Assembly (NCBI GenBank): GCA_020628175.1
Contig: JAHDFK010000003.1
Location: forward strand, 1-64,000
Direction of reading: 5' to 3'
Length of the DNA: 64,000 nucleotides
Source: Wenyingzhuangia sp.
Lineage (GTDB): Bacteria; Bacteroidota; Bacteroidia; Flavobacteriales; Flavobacteriaceae
The notes below the pieces were generated by a model, which saw only the letters and a program-made list of their open reading frames with translations, was not told the origin of the DNA and ran no database searches. The translations under genes were made by a program, and so were the position numbers. This document shows, piece by piece, positions 44,771 to 55,621 of this stretch; the first letter of the stretch is position 1, and each line of letters opens with the position of its first letter.

Positions 44771-46102
44771 ATGAAAAACGTTGTTATAATAGGTAATGGT
44801 ATTGCAGGGGTTACTGCTGCCAGACACATCCGAAAAAAGTCGGGACATAAGATTACAATCATCTCAGGAGAAACTGATTATTTTTTTTCGCGAACAGCCT
44901 TAATGTATGTTTTTATGGGACATATGAAGTTTGAACATACACAACCTTACGAAAATTGGTTTTGGAAAAAAAACAAAATCGATCTTGTAAAAGCTTATGT
45001 AACGAAAGTTGATAGTACTTCGAAAACCCTACTTTTAGATAACAATACAAGTATTGCATACGATGATTTGATTATTGCTACAGGATCGAAACCTAACAAA
45101 TTTGGTTGGCCCGGACAAGATTTAAAAGCTGTTACAGGTATGTATTCTAAACAAGATTTAGATACAATTACAACCTATTCGAAAGATTGTAAACGAGCTG
45201 TAATTGTAGGTGGAGGTTTGATTGGTATTGAAATGGCCGAAATGCTAGTTTCTAAAAACATTCCTGTTACATTTTTAGTGCGTGAACAAAGTTTTTGGGA
45301 TGGTGTATTACCTGCACAAGAGTCTGAAATGATTAATAGACATATTAGAGAACACCACATAGATTTACGATTAGAAACCAACCTTGTTGAAATTATTTCT
45401 GATGAAAATGGTAGAGCAAAAGCTGTAACTACAGACAAAGGAGAAACTATTGAATGTAATTTAGTGGGGTTAACCGCAGGTGTAAGTCCTAATGTAGCTT
45501 TCTTAAAAGATTCTGAAATTGAATTAGGTAGAGGTGTTTTGGTAAATAGACATTTAGAAACAAACATTCCTAATATTTATGCTATTGGAGATTGTGCTCA
45601 ACAGCATGAAGGTATTGGAGAAAGACGTCCTATTGAAGCCGTTTGGTATACTGGTAGAATAATGGGGGAAACCGTAGCACGTACTATTTGTGGTACCCCT
45701 AGTGAATACCAACCAGGACAGTGGTTTAACTCGGCTAAGTTTTTAGATATAGAATACCAAACTTACGGTTGGGTTTGGGCAAAACCTAAAGAAAATGAAG
45801 CTCGCTTTTACTGGGAACATAAAGATGGTAAAAAGTGTATTCATTTTAATTACGATAAAAATTCTAGAAAATTTATTGGTTTAAATACGTTTGGAATAAG
45901 ACTTAGACACGAATTGTTTGACAAATGGCTAAAAGAAGAACGCCCTGTTGAATATATTTTAGAGCATTTGAAAGATGCCAACTTCGATCCTGAATTTTTT
46001 GTACAACACGAACAAGAAATACTAACTAAGTTTAACCAAGAAAACAATACCCAATTGGTACCTAAGAAAAAAAGTTGGAAACGTATTTTTCAATCTTCTT
46101 AA
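44771..46102 (+). CDS. NAD(P)/FAD-dependent oxidoreductase (pyridine nucleotide-disulfide fold)
   Basis: A 443-residue flavoprotein. The FAD-binding Rossmann motif NVVIIGNGIAGVTAARHIRKKSG is at the N-terminus, the second GxGxxG (VIVGGGLIGIEMAEML) near residue 145 binds NAD(P)H, and the FAD-linked IPNIYAIGDCAQ lies near residue 270. It resembles rubredoxin/ferredoxin reductases and NADH-dependent nitrite reductase FAD subunits. No redox CxxC is evident. The last 100 residues are a family-specific extension. The next gene encodes a membrane 4Fe-4S protein 55 bases away, suggesting that the flavoprotein passes electrons from NAD(P)H to it. Confidence 0.9.
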   Translation: MKNVVIIGNGIAGVTAARHIRKKSGHKITIISGETDYFFSRTALMYVFMGHMKFEHTQPYENWFWKKNKIDLVKAYVTKVDSTSKTLLLDNNTSIAYDDLIIATGSKPNKFGWPGQDLKAVTGMYSKQDLDTITTYSKDCKRAVIVGGGLIGIEMAEMLVSKNIPVTFLVREQSFWDGVLPAQESEMINRHIREHHIDLRLETNLVEIISDENGRAKAVTTDKGETIECNLVGLTAGVSPNVAFLKDSEIELGRGVLVNRHLETNIPNIYAIGDCAQQHEGIGERRPIEAVWYTGRIMGETVARTICGTPSEYQPGQWFNSAKFLDIEYQTYGWVWAKPKENEARFYWEHKDGKKCIHFNYDKNSRKFIGLNTFGIRLRHELFDKWLKEERPVEYILEHLKDANFDPEFFVQHEQEILTKFNQENNTQLVPKKKSWKRIFQSS

Positions 46103-46157
46103 TATCCATCTTCTTTAAAAAACACACAGATTTATCTGCAACCAAATACATTAAAAA

Positions 46158-47774
46158 ATGAAAACAATTAAAAACATAGGGTTTGTATTAACCTTCATTG
46201 GCTTTACCTTATTTATAGGTAGTATTTTTACAGGTACTTATAAAGTAAGTCAAACTAATTTTGATAACTGGATACAAAACAAAGGCATTAAAAGTGAACT
46301 TTTTATTAACGAAACTCAAAAAGCCATTGTTGGTAAAGAATTAAGTTCTTGGCAACTTAGTACCGCTATTACAGATCAAGCAAAAGCATCTAATGCGTAT
46401 TTAAAAAGTCAACCAGAAATTGATTGGAATAAAATTATACACTTAAAATGGAACAAAACTTCTAAAGAATTAATCTATCCTATAGCCAAACAATCTGCGC
46501 AAGGTTGGTTTGTAGAAAATACAGCCTTGTGGTTTTTCTTAACTTTTGGTTTAGCTATTATAGGTGGTTTACTAATTTTTATACCCGATTATAAATTATT
46601 AGGGCCTGCCGGTATTAAAAACAATGGTATTTTTCAACATAGCGCAACCAATAGAGGGGTTATTGGTTTTGTTACAGCTTTCTTTTTTGTAGGCTTTTAT
46701 ATGTTTTTATACTTTTTTCCAAACTATATTATCAACCCTATTCTTTCTGTTGATGGGATTAGTAGAGCTTTAAGTGGTAATCCTGCATCGCAATGGTTTT
46801 TATACGGATTTATGTATTGTTCTGTAATGACAGTTTTTGCCATTAGAATGTTTATTAAATATCGTCATAACAAATACCAAATTATTAGAACGGCTGTAGT
46901 TTTATTTTTTCAAGTAGCTTTTGCTTTTTTAATTCCAGAAATTTTAGTTGCTTTTAACAAACCTTGGTTTGATTTTAAAAATGCGTTTCCTTTAAATTAT
47001 TCGTTCTTTTTTGATTGGAATATTAACAACTTAATGAATAGCGGAAACTTAGGTATATTTATGTTTGTATGGGGTGTTGTATTAACGTTAGTTATTGTAC
47101 CTGTAATGGTGTATTTTTATGGTAAAAGATGGTACTGTAGCTGGGTTTGTGGTTGTGGTGGTTTGGCCGAAACTTTAGGAGATCCCTACAGACAATTGTC
47201 TGATAAGTCTTTATTTTCTTGGAAAGTAGAACGATGGTTAATTCATGGTGTTTTGGCACTTGCGTTGATTATGACAGGACTTACATTGTATGTATATTTT
47301 GCACAAATACCTAGTTGGAAAGAACTATTTTTAGGAATTTCTGTATATGATATTCAAACTTTTTATGGATTTTTAATAGGTTCTATATTCTCTGGTGTTA
47401 TTGGTACAGGTTTTTACCCTATTTTAGGAAACAGAGTTTGGTGTCGATTTGGTTGTCCTTTAGCTGCGTACATGGGATTGGTGCAACGTTTTAAATCTAG
47501 ATTTAGAATTACAACAAACGGAGGACAATGTATTTCTTGTGGAAATTGTTCTACCTACTGTGAACAAGGTATCGATGTAAGATCGTATGCGCAAAAAGGG
47601 CAAAATATTGTACGTTCTTCATGTGTAGGTTGTGGTGTATGTTCTGCAGTATGTCCGCGTGGGGTTTTAAAATTAGAAAACGGACCTGACACAGGTGCTA
47701 CACGAACAGAAGTTAGCGATGTTGTTTTAGGTAACGATATTGATTTATTGAGTATGACAAAAAATAATGAGTAA
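46158..47774 (+). CDS. membrane 4Fe-4S ferredoxin-type protein (NapH/NosR/CcoG-like)
   Basis: A 538-residue membrane protein. It has an N-terminal anchor, several transmembrane helices (about residues 120-140, 165-190, 255-280, 325-345, 370-410) and two CX3C(G/P)-type motifs, YCSWVCGCGGLAE and WCRFGCPLAAYMG, that are typical of the NapH/NosR group. The C-terminal domain has two ferredoxin motifs, CISCGNCSTYCEQG and CVGCGVCSAVCPRG, for two [4Fe-4S] clusters. It likely relays electrons across or along the membrane. The acceptor is unknown. Its end overlaps the next gene by 8 bases. Confidence 0.9.
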   Translation: MKTIKNIGFVLTFIGFTLFIGSIFTGTYKVSQTNFDNWIQNKGIKSELFINETQKAIVGKELSSWQLSTAITDQAKASNAYLKSQPEIDWNKIIHLKWNKTSKELIYPIAKQSAQGWFVENTALWFFLTFGLAIIGGLLIFIPDYKLLGPAGIKNNGIFQHSATNRGVIGFVTAFFFVGFYMFLYFFPNYIINPILSVDGISRALSGNPASQWFLYGFMYCSVMTVFAIRMFIKYRHNKYQIIRTAVVLFFQVAFAFLIPEILVAFNKPWFDFKNAFPLNYSFFFDWNINNLMNSGNLGIFMFVWGVVLTLVIVPVMVYFYGKRWYCSWVCGCGGLAETLGDPYRQLSDKSLFSWKVERWLIHGVLALALIMTGLTLYVYFAQIPSWKELFLGISVYDIQTFYGFLIGSIFSGVIGTGFYPILGNRVWCRFGCPLAAYMGLVQRFKSRFRITTNGGQCISCGNCSTYCEQGIDVRSYAQKGQNIVRSSCVGCGVCSAVCPRGVLKLENGPDTGATRTEVSDVVLGNDIDLLSMTKNNE

Positions 47775-48570
47775 GCTTTTTTTACATATCTTTTTCATAT
47801 TTCCTCTTGTTGTTTTTTCGCAAGAAGAGGAAATAACTTTCCATCAAACTTTTTTTCCTGGAACAAAAATTGTTGCATCCGAATGGTACCAACAAAACAA
47901 TAAATATGTGAAATACTGTAAAACATTTACACAAAAAGATACAACCAAAGCTTTTATAAAACTATTTACTCCGCAAGGAAACTTAAAAGCAGAAGGTTGG
48001 ATACAAAAGGATACAAAACAAGAATTTTGGATAGAGTATTTACAAAAAAACGTAATTGCTAAAGGTTTTTATGAAAATAACCAAAAAGTTAAAACTTGGA
48101 AATTTTATAGTGAGCAACAATTAGATTCTACACATACCTATCGTAAAAATCCCAATAAATTTTCCTCTAAGCATTATTACAAAAATGGAAATTTAAAAGC
48201 TTTTGGAAATTTTTTAAACAATTCAAAAAATGGTTTCTGGAAATTTTATGCACAAAACACTACGTTAATTCAATCTGGAAATTATAAAAAAGGATTGAGA
48301 GTTGGGTACTGGCATTATTTTTCTGAAAACGGTTTACCTTTACAGCATGGGAATTTTAGCAATAACAAAAAAAGCAAATGGTGGTCATTTTTTAAAAATG
48401 GAAAATTAACCCATAAATGCGAACTTAAAGAAAATCAAAAAAACGGATACTGTGTCTATTACATGAATGATAAAATTGTAAAAGGTGGACATTACAAAAA
48501 TGGTAGAAAAACCAAAGAATGGACCTCTTGGAGTTCGTTTAAAAAAGATTACAAAAGCCTAAATGAATAA
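47767..48570 (+). CDS. secreted YwqK/MORN-repeat protein
   Basis: A 267-residue protein with a signal peptide (LFLHIFFIFPLVVFSQ). The body consists of tandem MORN-like/YwqK repeats with the core pattern hydrophobic-x-G-x-(W/Y)-x-x-Y-x-x-x-G, for instance NGNLKAFGNFLNNSKNGFW, QSGNYKKGLRVGYW and HGNFSNNKKSKWW. Annotated homologues are often called YwqK family antitoxins, but nothing here supports a toxin partner. The overlap with both neighbours (8 bases each) ties it to the redox and glycosyltransferase genes. It may bind a partner or lipid at the cell surface. Confidence 0.85.
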   Translation: MSKLFLHIFFIFPLVVFSQEEEITFHQTFFPGTKIVASEWYQQNNKYVKYCKTFTQKDTTKAFIKLFTPQGNLKAEGWIQKDTKQEFWIEYLQKNVIAKGFYENNQKVKTWKFYSEQQLDSTHTYRKNPNKFSSKHYYKNGNLKAFGNFLNNSKNGFWKFYAQNTTLIQSGNYKKGLRVGYWHYFSENGLPLQHGNFSNNKKSKWWSFFKNGKLTHKCELKENQKNGYCVYYMNDKIVKGGHYKNGRKTKEWTSWSSFKKDYKSLNE

Positions 48571-49255
48571 AAATATAGTAATTATACCTGCCTATAACGA
48601 AGAGCAATCTATTGCAAAAGTTATTGCAGATATTCCAAAAAATATTGTAGATACAATTTTAGTGGTAAACAACAATTCTACAGACAATACTGCAAAAGTA
48701 GCTCAGCAAGCAGGCGCAACAGTATTGTTAGAAAAAAACAAAGGCTATGGTTATGCTTGTTTAAAGGGTATGCAGTTTATTAAAGACAACAACTTACAGC
48801 CTGATATTATCACGTTTTTAGATGGTGATTATTCTGACTACCCTGAACAAATAGAAGAGGTAATTGCCCCTATTGTAAACCATGATTTTGATTTTGTAAT
48901 AGGTACACGTAACAACAAACAACGTGCAAAAAACGCCATGACGCCTCAACAAGTATTCGGTAATTGGCTGGCTACTTTTTTAATGAAACTTTTTTTTAAG
49001 GCTACTTATACAGATTTAGGTCCTTTTAGAGCTATTAAATACCCACAGCTTTTAGCTTTAAATATGGAAGACAAAACCTACGGATGGACGGTTGAAATGC
49101 AGCTAAAAGCTTTAAAAAGCAAACTAAAATACACCGAAGTTCCTGTGAAATATAGAGAAAGAATAGGCCAATCTAAAGTGTCGGGTACCCTAAAAGGAAC
49201 TATATTTGCCGGGGTAAAAATATTAACTTGGATATTTAAATACAGTATAAAATAA
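48563..49255 (+). CDS. family 2 glycosyltransferase, polyprenyl-phosphate sugar synthase-like (DPM1-like)
   Basis: A 230-residue cytosolic GT-A enzyme. It starts IVIIPAYNEEQSIAKVIADI, with the NNNSTDNTAKVAQQAG and FLDGDYSD (DxD) motifs, and the C-terminal GWTVEMQLKALKSKLKYTEVPV. It has no transmembrane helix. The closest characterised group makes dolichyl- or undecaprenyl-phosphate sugars (mannose or glucose) that GT-C enzymes then use. A GT-C enzyme lies two genes downstream, which supports this reading. Confidence 0.9.
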   Translation: MNKNIVIIPAYNEEQSIAKVIADIPKNIVDTILVVNNNSTDNTAKVAQQAGATVLLEKNKGYGYACLKGMQFIKDNNLQPDIITFLDGDYSDYPEQIEEVIAPIVNHDFDFVIGTRNNKQRAKNAMTPQQVFGNWLATFLMKLFFKATYTDLGPFRAIKYPQLLALNMEDKTYGWTVEMQLKALKSKLKYTEVPVKYRERIGQSKVSGTLKGTIFAGVKILTWIFKYSIK

Positions 49256-50871
49256 TGTTTAGTAACATCTTATTTGCTATTTCTAAGCAAACAAACGACA
49301 TCTTATATATAGTAAGTTATATATTATTAGTCATCTACATCTTATCTTTGGTAATGGTGTTTTTTTACGCTCTAGCTCAATTAAATTTGTTGCTTAACTA
49401 CTTAAAAGCTAATCGAAATAAAAACAAAAAAAACGAGCCAAAATTTAACCTTGCCAACCCAGATGAAGTGCCCTATGTTACAATACAGTTACCTGTGTTT
49501 AACGAAAAATATGTAATGAAGCGTTTGTTAAAAAATATAGCTTTATTAGAATACCCTAAAGACAAATTAGAAATTCAAGTATTAGATGATTCTACCGATG
49601 AAACTGTTATAAAAACCAAAGAGCGTGTAGAAAAATTAGCCGCTACTGGTTTAGATATTGTTCACATAACAAGAACCAACAGACAAGGTTTTAAAGCTGG
49701 AGCCTTAAAAGAAGGTTTAGCTATTGCTAAAGGAGAATTTATTGCCATTTTTGATTCTGATTTTTTACCTCAAAAAGATTGGTTGCATAAAACAATCCCT
49801 TATTTTAAAGACGATAAAATTGGTGTTGTTCAAACTAGATGGGGACATATCAATAGAAATTTTTCTTTATTAACAAAAATTCAAGCCTTTGCCTTAGATG
49901 CTCATTTTACGTTAGAACAAATGGGAAGAAACTCTAAGGGACATTTTATCAACTTTAATGGTACTGCTGGTATTTGGAGAAAAGAATGTATCTACGATGC
50001 TGGAAATTGGGAAGGAGATACTTTAACCGAAGATTTAGACTTAAGTTATCGTGCGCAACTAAAAGGTTGGAATTTTAAATATTTAGTAGATGTAGAAACT
50101 CCTGCCGAATTGCCTGTAGTTATTAGTGCTGCAAGATCGCAACAGTTTAGATGGAACAAAGGGGGTGCAGAAAATTTTCAGAAAATGTTTAAAAAAATCA
50201 TTTCTTCTGATTTAAATTTCAAAACAAAAGCACACTGTGTTTTGCACCTATTAAATAGTACTATGTTTTTAAATGTTTTTATTGTAGGTGTGCTAAGTGT
50301 ACCTATGCTGTATGTTAAAAACTATTTCGAAGATTTAAAGTATTACTTTATAGCAATGAGCTGTTTTGCTATCAGTACACTTATATTTTTTATCTGTTAC
50401 TGGTTTATGTACAAAAATGTGCAGAAAGAAACAGGTTTAAAAGCTTTTCTAAAATATATTGGCGCCTTTTTTACTTTTTTTACGGTAGCAATGGGACTCT
50501 CACTTAACAACTCCGGAGCTGTTTTAGAAGGTCACAGACGTAAACGTAGTGAATTTGTAAGAACACCTAAGTTCAATATCAAATCGTTAGACGGATGGAA
50601 GAAAAACAAATACATTAAGAAAAAACCGTCGAAGAACGTAATTTACGAAGGTATCTTAGCATTATACTTCTTATTCGGAATTATAAGCGCCTGGTTAGTT
50701 AGAGGTATTGGAGAAAACCACTTAAGAACTTATACAGAAAAATGTTGGTTTGGTTTATTGCCTTGCGATGCTTGGTATGTACCTTTTGATAGTGGACTGC
50801 TAATATTTCATATCATGTTATTTTTAGGTTTCGGATTTATATTCTACAAATCTGTTTTCAAAAAAGTATAA
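49255..50871 (+). CDS. processive family 2 glycosyltransferase, cellulose synthase-like
   Basis: A 538-residue membrane GT2 enzyme. The first helix (residues about 14-40) is followed by the catalytic domain with VTIQLPVFNE, VLDDSTDETV (first Asp pair), IAIFDSDFLPQKDW (DxD), TLTEDLDLSYRAQLKG (ED catalytic base) and SQQFRWNKGG (QxxRW). At least four C-terminal transmembrane helices follow. This is the arrangement of glucan/glycan synthases with a nascent-chain exit channel. The product is unknown. It overlaps the preceding glycosyltransferase stop by one base (TAATG-type coupling). Confidence 0.92.
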   Translation: MFSNILFAISKQTNDILYIVSYILLVIYILSLVMVFFYALAQLNLLLNYLKANRNKNKKNEPKFNLANPDEVPYVTIQLPVFNEKYVMKRLLKNIALLEYPKDKLEIQVLDDSTDETVIKTKERVEKLAATGLDIVHITRTNRQGFKAGALKEGLAIAKGEFIAIFDSDFLPQKDWLHKTIPYFKDDKIGVVQTRWGHINRNFSLLTKIQAFALDAHFTLEQMGRNSKGHFINFNGTAGIWRKECIYDAGNWEGDTLTEDLDLSYRAQLKGWNFKYLVDVETPAELPVVISAARSQQFRWNKGGAENFQKMFKKIISSDLNFKTKAHCVLHLLNSTMFLNVFIVGVLSVPMLYVKNYFEDLKYYFIAMSCFAISTLIFFICYWFMYKNVQKETGLKAFLKYIGAFFTFFTVAMGLSLNNSGAVLEGHRRKRSEFVRTPKFNIKSLDGWKKNKYIKKKPSKNVIYEGILALYFLFGIISAWLVRGIGENHLRTYTEKCWFGLLPCDAWYVPFDSGLLIFHIMLFLGFGFIFYKSVFKKV

Positions 50872-50884
50872 ATCAATACATACC

Positions 50885-52237
50885 ATGCTACAATCTTTAC
50901 ATAACTATAAAATGACTAACAAATTATCTTTGTTAGTCATTTTAGTAATGTCTTCTTTTTATTATTTATTTGCTTACCATACGGTTCGTACAAACTTTAT
51001 TCAAGTACTAAGCTTATATACCCTACTATTTTTGGGCTTTTATGTACTAAAACAAAATTCTAAATTAAAAGTAGATCAACTTATATATATAGGTGTTGCA
51101 TTTAGACTTATATTCTTGTTTGCTATTCCTAATTTATCGGATGATTTTTATCGTTTTTTATGGGATGGTCGCGCTGTATTAAAAGGAATCAATCCTTATT
51201 TGATTTTGCCTCAAAATAGTACAGAGCTTATTACTAATGGCGCTAAGCTTTACAAAGGCATGGGTACTATGAACGGAAGTCATTTCACCTGTTATCCTCC
51301 TTTAAATCAATTTGCGTTTTCAATTCCAGCTATCGTTACCAATCAAAATTTACTGATTAGTACATTTGTTATGAGGGCTACACTTATTTTTTCAGATTTT
51401 GTTACGGTAATTTTTGGTGTTAAAATATTAAGACATTTAAATATCGACCCTTCAAAAATGATGTTCTATTTCTTAAACCCCTTTATTATTATAGAACTTA
51501 CAGGTAATCTTCATTACGAAGGGATGATGATTGCATTTTTAAGTATCGCTTGTTTTTATTTACTAAAATCTAAAAATATACGATCTGCTATCTTTTTTGC
51601 TTTTGCTGTTTCTATCAAATTAATCCCATTAATATTCCTACCCGTTCTTTTTAAAAAAATAGGCTTTATAAAAACGTGTATCTACGGTGCTATTGTTATC
51701 CTCGTAAATATTGTATTGTTTTTACCCTTTATGAGTAAAGAACTTTATAGTAATTTTATGTCGAGCATAGAACTTTACTTTCAGAACTTTGAATTTAATG
51801 CTAGTATATACTACATAATTAGAGAAATCGGTTACCATGTAAAAGGTTATAATATTATACAAACAGTTGGTAAAGTAACACCTATAGTAGTTGTTATAGC
51901 TACACTCCTACTTTCTTTAATTAGGAAAAATAAAAACAATACTATTTTATTTACAACCATGTTATTTGTAATTACATGTTATTATACACTATCTAGTATT
52001 GTACATCCTTGGTATATAGCAATTCCTTTGTTTTTAAGTCTATTTACAAATTACAAATATCCTTTGCTTTGGTCTTTTTTAATTATACTAAGTTATAGCG
52101 CATATATCAGTAAAGAATACCACGAAAACCTATACTTAGTAGCTTTGGAATATAGTGTTTTGTTTGTTTTTATGGGTTACGAAATATACAAGAACAGCTA
52201 TAAACAAATAAATTCTGTAATGAATACTTCAACCTAG
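50885..52237 (+). CDS. GT-C type mannosyltransferase-like membrane protein
   Basis: A 450-residue polytopic membrane protein with about 10-12 helices. The first extracytoplasmic loop has [20 protein letters not shown], the double Asp typical of GT-C enzymes that use polyprenyl-phosphate sugars. Another conserved segment is [22 protein letters not shown], and a [11 protein letters not shown] motif is near the end. It would transfer mannose or a related sugar on the periplasmic side. It ends the operon. Superoxide dismutase follows with its own promoter. Confidence 0.86.
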   Translation: MLQSLHNYKMTNKLSLLVILVMSSFYYLFAYHTVRTNFIQVLSLYTLLFLGFYVLKQNSKLKVDQLIYIGVAFRLIFLFAIPNLSDDFYRFLWDGRAVLKGINPYLILPQNSTELITNGAKLYKGMGTMNGSHFTCYPPLNQFAFSIPAIVTNQNLLISTFVMRATLIFSDFVTVIFGVKILRHLNIDPSKMMFYFLNPFIIIELTGNLHYEGMMIAFLSIACFYLLKSKNIRSAIFFAFAVSIKLIPLIFLPVLFKKIGFIKTCIYGAIVILVNIVLFLPFMSKELYSNFMSSIELYFQNFEFNASIYYIIREIGYHVKGYNIIQTVGKVTPIVVVIATLLLSLIRKNKNNTILFTTMLFVITCYYTLSSIVHPWYIAIPLFLSLFTNYKYPLLWSFLIILSYSAYISKEYHENLYLVALEYSVLFVFMGYEIYKNSYKQINSVMNTST

Positions 52238-52281
52238 TAGAAATAACCTTTTGTTTATTCTTTTAAAAAAAAATAGTTATT

Positions 52282-52289
52282 TATCTTTG
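52282..52289 (+). promoter_or_regulatory. -7 box of the superoxide dismutase gene
   Basis: TATCTTTG is a perfect TANNTTTG element, 28 bases before the chosen start at 52317. It lies between the GT-C stop and the dismutase start. This supports the downstream ATG over an upstream in-frame alternative at 52251. Confidence 0.6.
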
Positions 52290-52316
52290 ATTTCAAATCA
52301 ATTAAAAATAAACAAG

Positions 52317-52925
52317 ATGGCTTTTGAATTACCAAAATTACCGTATGCATACGATGCTTTAGAACCAAATATTGATGCTAAAACTATGGAAATTCACCAT
52401 GGAAAGCACCATGCTGGATATACAACAAAATTAAACGCTGCTGTTGCAGGAACTGATTTAGAAGGAAAATCTATTGAAGATATTTTAGCTGGATTAGACA
52501 TGACCAATGGTGGTGTACGTAACAATGGTGGTGGTTTTTACAACCATAACTTATTTTGGAGTGTTATGTCTCCTAACGGTGGTGGAGCGCCAACAGGAGC
52601 TTTGGCAGACGCTATCAACGAAGCTTTCGGATCTTTTGAAGCTTTTAAAGATGCTTTCTCTAACGCTGCTGCTACTCAATTCGGATCAGGATGGGCATGG
52701 TTATGTGTTGCTAAAGGTGGAAAAGTAAACGTATGTTCTACTCCAAACCAAGACAACCCTTTAATGCCAGGTGTTACTTGTGGTAACCAACCTATTTTAG
52801 GATTAGATGTATGGGAGCACGCTTACTACTTAAACTACCAAAACAGAAGACCAGATTATATCAATGCATTTTTTAATGTAATTAACTGGGAAGTAGTTTC
52901 TGCAAATTACGAAGCTGGAAAATAA
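52317..52925 (+). CDS. sodA: superoxide dismutase (Fe/Mn family)
   Basis: Converts superoxide to hydrogen peroxide and oxygen in the cytosol. The protein has 202 residues when started at the ATG of [17 protein letters not shown]. An in-frame upstream start would add 22 residues, but the -7 box lies inside that extension. Metal ligands are His in [10 protein letters not shown] and NHNLFW, Asp in [19 protein letters not shown], and His of the same segment. The Gly- and Asn-rich FYNHNLFW region is that of Fe/Mn dismutases; metal specificity is not decided from sequence. A strong terminator follows. Confidence 0.95.
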   Translation: MAFELPKLPYAYDALEPNIDAKTMEIHHGKHHAGYTTKLNAAVAGTDLEGKSIEDILAGLDMTNGGVRNNGGGFYNHNLFWSVMSPNGGGAPTGALADAINEAFGSFEAFKDAFSNAAATQFGSGWAWLCVAKGGKVNVCSTPNQDNPLMPGVTCGNQPILGLDVWEHAYYLNYQNRRPDYINAFFNVINWEVVSANYEAGK

Positions 52926-52948
52926 GTTTCTTAGATTCTTAAAAAACT

Positions 52949-52980
52949 AAAACTCAAAATGTATGTTTTGAGTTTTTTTT
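52949..52980 (+). terminator. intrinsic terminator of sod
   Basis: AAAACTCAAAA (52949-52959) pairs with TTTTGAGTTTT (52966-52976) around a 6-base loop, followed by T residues. Confidence 0.85.
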
Positions 52981-53010
52981 TGTGTCTATCGGTAACAATT
53001 TTAAAAAGTA

Positions 53011-53040
53011 AAAGCCCCATTTCTAAAGAAATGGGGCTTT
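53011..53040. terminator. bidirectional intrinsic terminator, enolase side
   Basis: AAAGCCCCATTTCT (53011-53024) pairs with AGAAATGGGGCTTT (53027-53040). On the minus strand it is followed by TACTTTTTAAAA, giving a U-run for eno. It lies 21 bases after the eno stop. Confidence 0.88.
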
Positions 53041-53061
53041 ATTATTTACAAATAATTCTTC

Positions 53062-54369
<1,308 letters not shown>

Positions 54370-54481
54370 TTATTATTTTGTTTCAGTGTGCAATATACAC
54401 AACATTATAAACGAATTTTTAAATAAAGAAAATAAGTTTCGAAAACCTATTCGTAATTCATATTTTCACTAAAAAGCATAA

Positions 54482-54511
54482 AAAAAGCAGTGTTTAAAAC
54501 ACTGCTTTTTT
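54482..54511 (-). terminator. intrinsic terminator of the ExbB/ExbD operon
   Basis: GCAGTGTTT and AAACACTGC form a hairpin with A-tract on the left and T-tract on the right. It lies just after the stop of the last ExbD gene on the minus strand. Confidence 0.82.
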
Positions 54512-54513
54512 TA

Positions 54514-54987
54514 TTATTGAAAGTTATTAGAAACGTCTCCAGTTCCTGAAGAGTAACTAATCTTTAATGCATTTATGGTTCTTAACTCATGCTTGATATC
54601 TGAAATTGTACCAACATTTGTTTTCACATCTGCTTTGATAGATGTTACCATTGCTTTTTGCTCTTCTGCATCGTGCTTATCTCTTTCAGAGTAAATAAAG
54701 TTAACAACATCATTTACTGTAGAAATTTTGTCGTTTAGCTGAATCTTGTCTCCTTTACCAGCAGAAGCATTTTTAGATTTACCTACATAAATTGTACTTA
54801 CTAAACTCTTATGCTCTAATTTTTTCACTTCTGTTGCACTTGGCAATTTTGGTGGTTTAATTTGAAGCGTTGTTTCTCTCATTGTTGTTGCAACCATGAA
54901 GAAAAACAAAAGCATAAATACAATATCTGGTAATGCTGCAGTGTTTACTGCTGGCACATCTTTTTTCTTTTTTCCAAATTTAGACAT
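54514..54987 (-). CDS. ExbD/TolR-family biopolymer transport protein (second ExbD)
   Basis: A 157-residue protein with one N-terminal membrane helix and a periplasmic domain. The N-terminal FGKKKKDVPAVNTAALPDIVFMLLFFFMVATTM contains the conserved Asp of the ExbD transmembrane segment (LPDIVFMLL), which conducts protons in ExbB/ExbD motors. The periplasmic part binds the peptidoglycan or TonB. It is the last gene of a four-gene operon with 7-9 base gaps. Together with the first ExbD it would form a heteromeric rotor, usual in flavobacteria. Confidence 0.93.
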   Translation of the reverse strand: MSKFGKKKKDVPAVNTAALPDIVFMLLFFFMVATTMRETTLQIKPPKLPSATEVKKLEHKSLVSTIYVGKSKNASAGKGDKIQLNDKISTVNDVVNFIYSERDKHDAEEQKAMVTSIKADVKTNVGTISDIKHELRTINALKISYSSGTGDVSNNFQ

Positions 54988-54994
54988 ATGCTAC

Positions 54995-55612
54995 TTATTT
55001 TATAGGTTCAGCATCTGATAAAATCTCAGGGTATGCTTTTTTAACTTTAGCGATAGCAGCTTTCACATCTGCATTTTCTTTATCTGCTTTCTGAATCTTT
55101 AACAAATCAGAATAACTTAAACCTTGGTACTTTCCTGTTAAATACTTCTTAGCATAACTATTTCTTAACTCAGTATAAGCTGCAAGCAACTCGTTCTGAA
55201 CAGAAATGTACATACCGTACGAAGTAGTTTGCGCTGTTTGAACAGAAATAATAGCCTTTCCAGGATGATCTGACGAAGACTCTTCTTTCTTTCCTGCACA
55301 GTAATCACAAGATCTACCTTCGTAAGTACCTCCTCCGTTGTCTATAAAATCTATAGCCAACTGACGAACATCTCCTATTTGAACTTCTTCACCATCTACT
55401 AGTAATTGGTCAAAACGGTTAATGTTTACCTCTAAAATATTTTTTTGTTTTACAGGCGGTGCTTCGGTATTATCTGGTTGTAATTCCGGAAGTTTTCTAA
55501 AAACTCCAGAATCCGTATCCATTGTTGTTGTTACTAAGAAAAAGATAAGCAGCAAGAAAGCAATATCTGCCATTGAACCTGCGTTGATTTCTGGAATATC
55601 TCTTTTTGCCAT
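54995..55612 (-). CDS. ExbD/TolR-family biopolymer transport protein (first ExbD) with a CxxC loop
   Basis: A 205-residue ExbD. The membrane helix contains the proton-relay Asp in MADIAFLLLIFFLVTTTM. The periplasmic domain carries the segment GRSCDYCAGKKEES (CxxC near residue 108), a Cys pair not found in classical ExbD, possibly a disulfide or a metal site. The region after it (KAIISVQTAQTTSYGMYISVQNELLAAY) is the conserved periplasmic beta/alpha core. It is larger than its downstream paralogue. Confidence 0.93.
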   Translation of the reverse strand: MAKRDIPEINAGSMADIAFLLLIFFLVTTTMDTDSGVFRKLPELQPDNTEAPPVKQKNILEVNINRFDQLLVDGEEVQIGDVRQLAIDFIDNGGGTYEGRSCDYCAGKKEESSSDHPGKAIISVQTAQTTSYGMYISVQNELLAAYTELRNSYAKKYLTGKYQGLSYSDLLKIQKADKENADVKAAIAKVKKAYPEILSDAEPIK

Positions 55613-55621
55613 ATCTATTTA

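Noticed and set aside
47767..48570. YwqK-type antitoxin as part of a toxin-antitoxin system
   Set aside because: The repeats and signal peptide fit a MORN-like secreted protein. The neighbours are redox and glycosyltransferase genes and no toxin is present.
52251..52316. Longer superoxide dismutase with 22 extra N-terminal residues
   Set aside because: The extension starts at a TTG and covers the TATCTTTG promoter box. The shorter start gives the standard family N-terminus.
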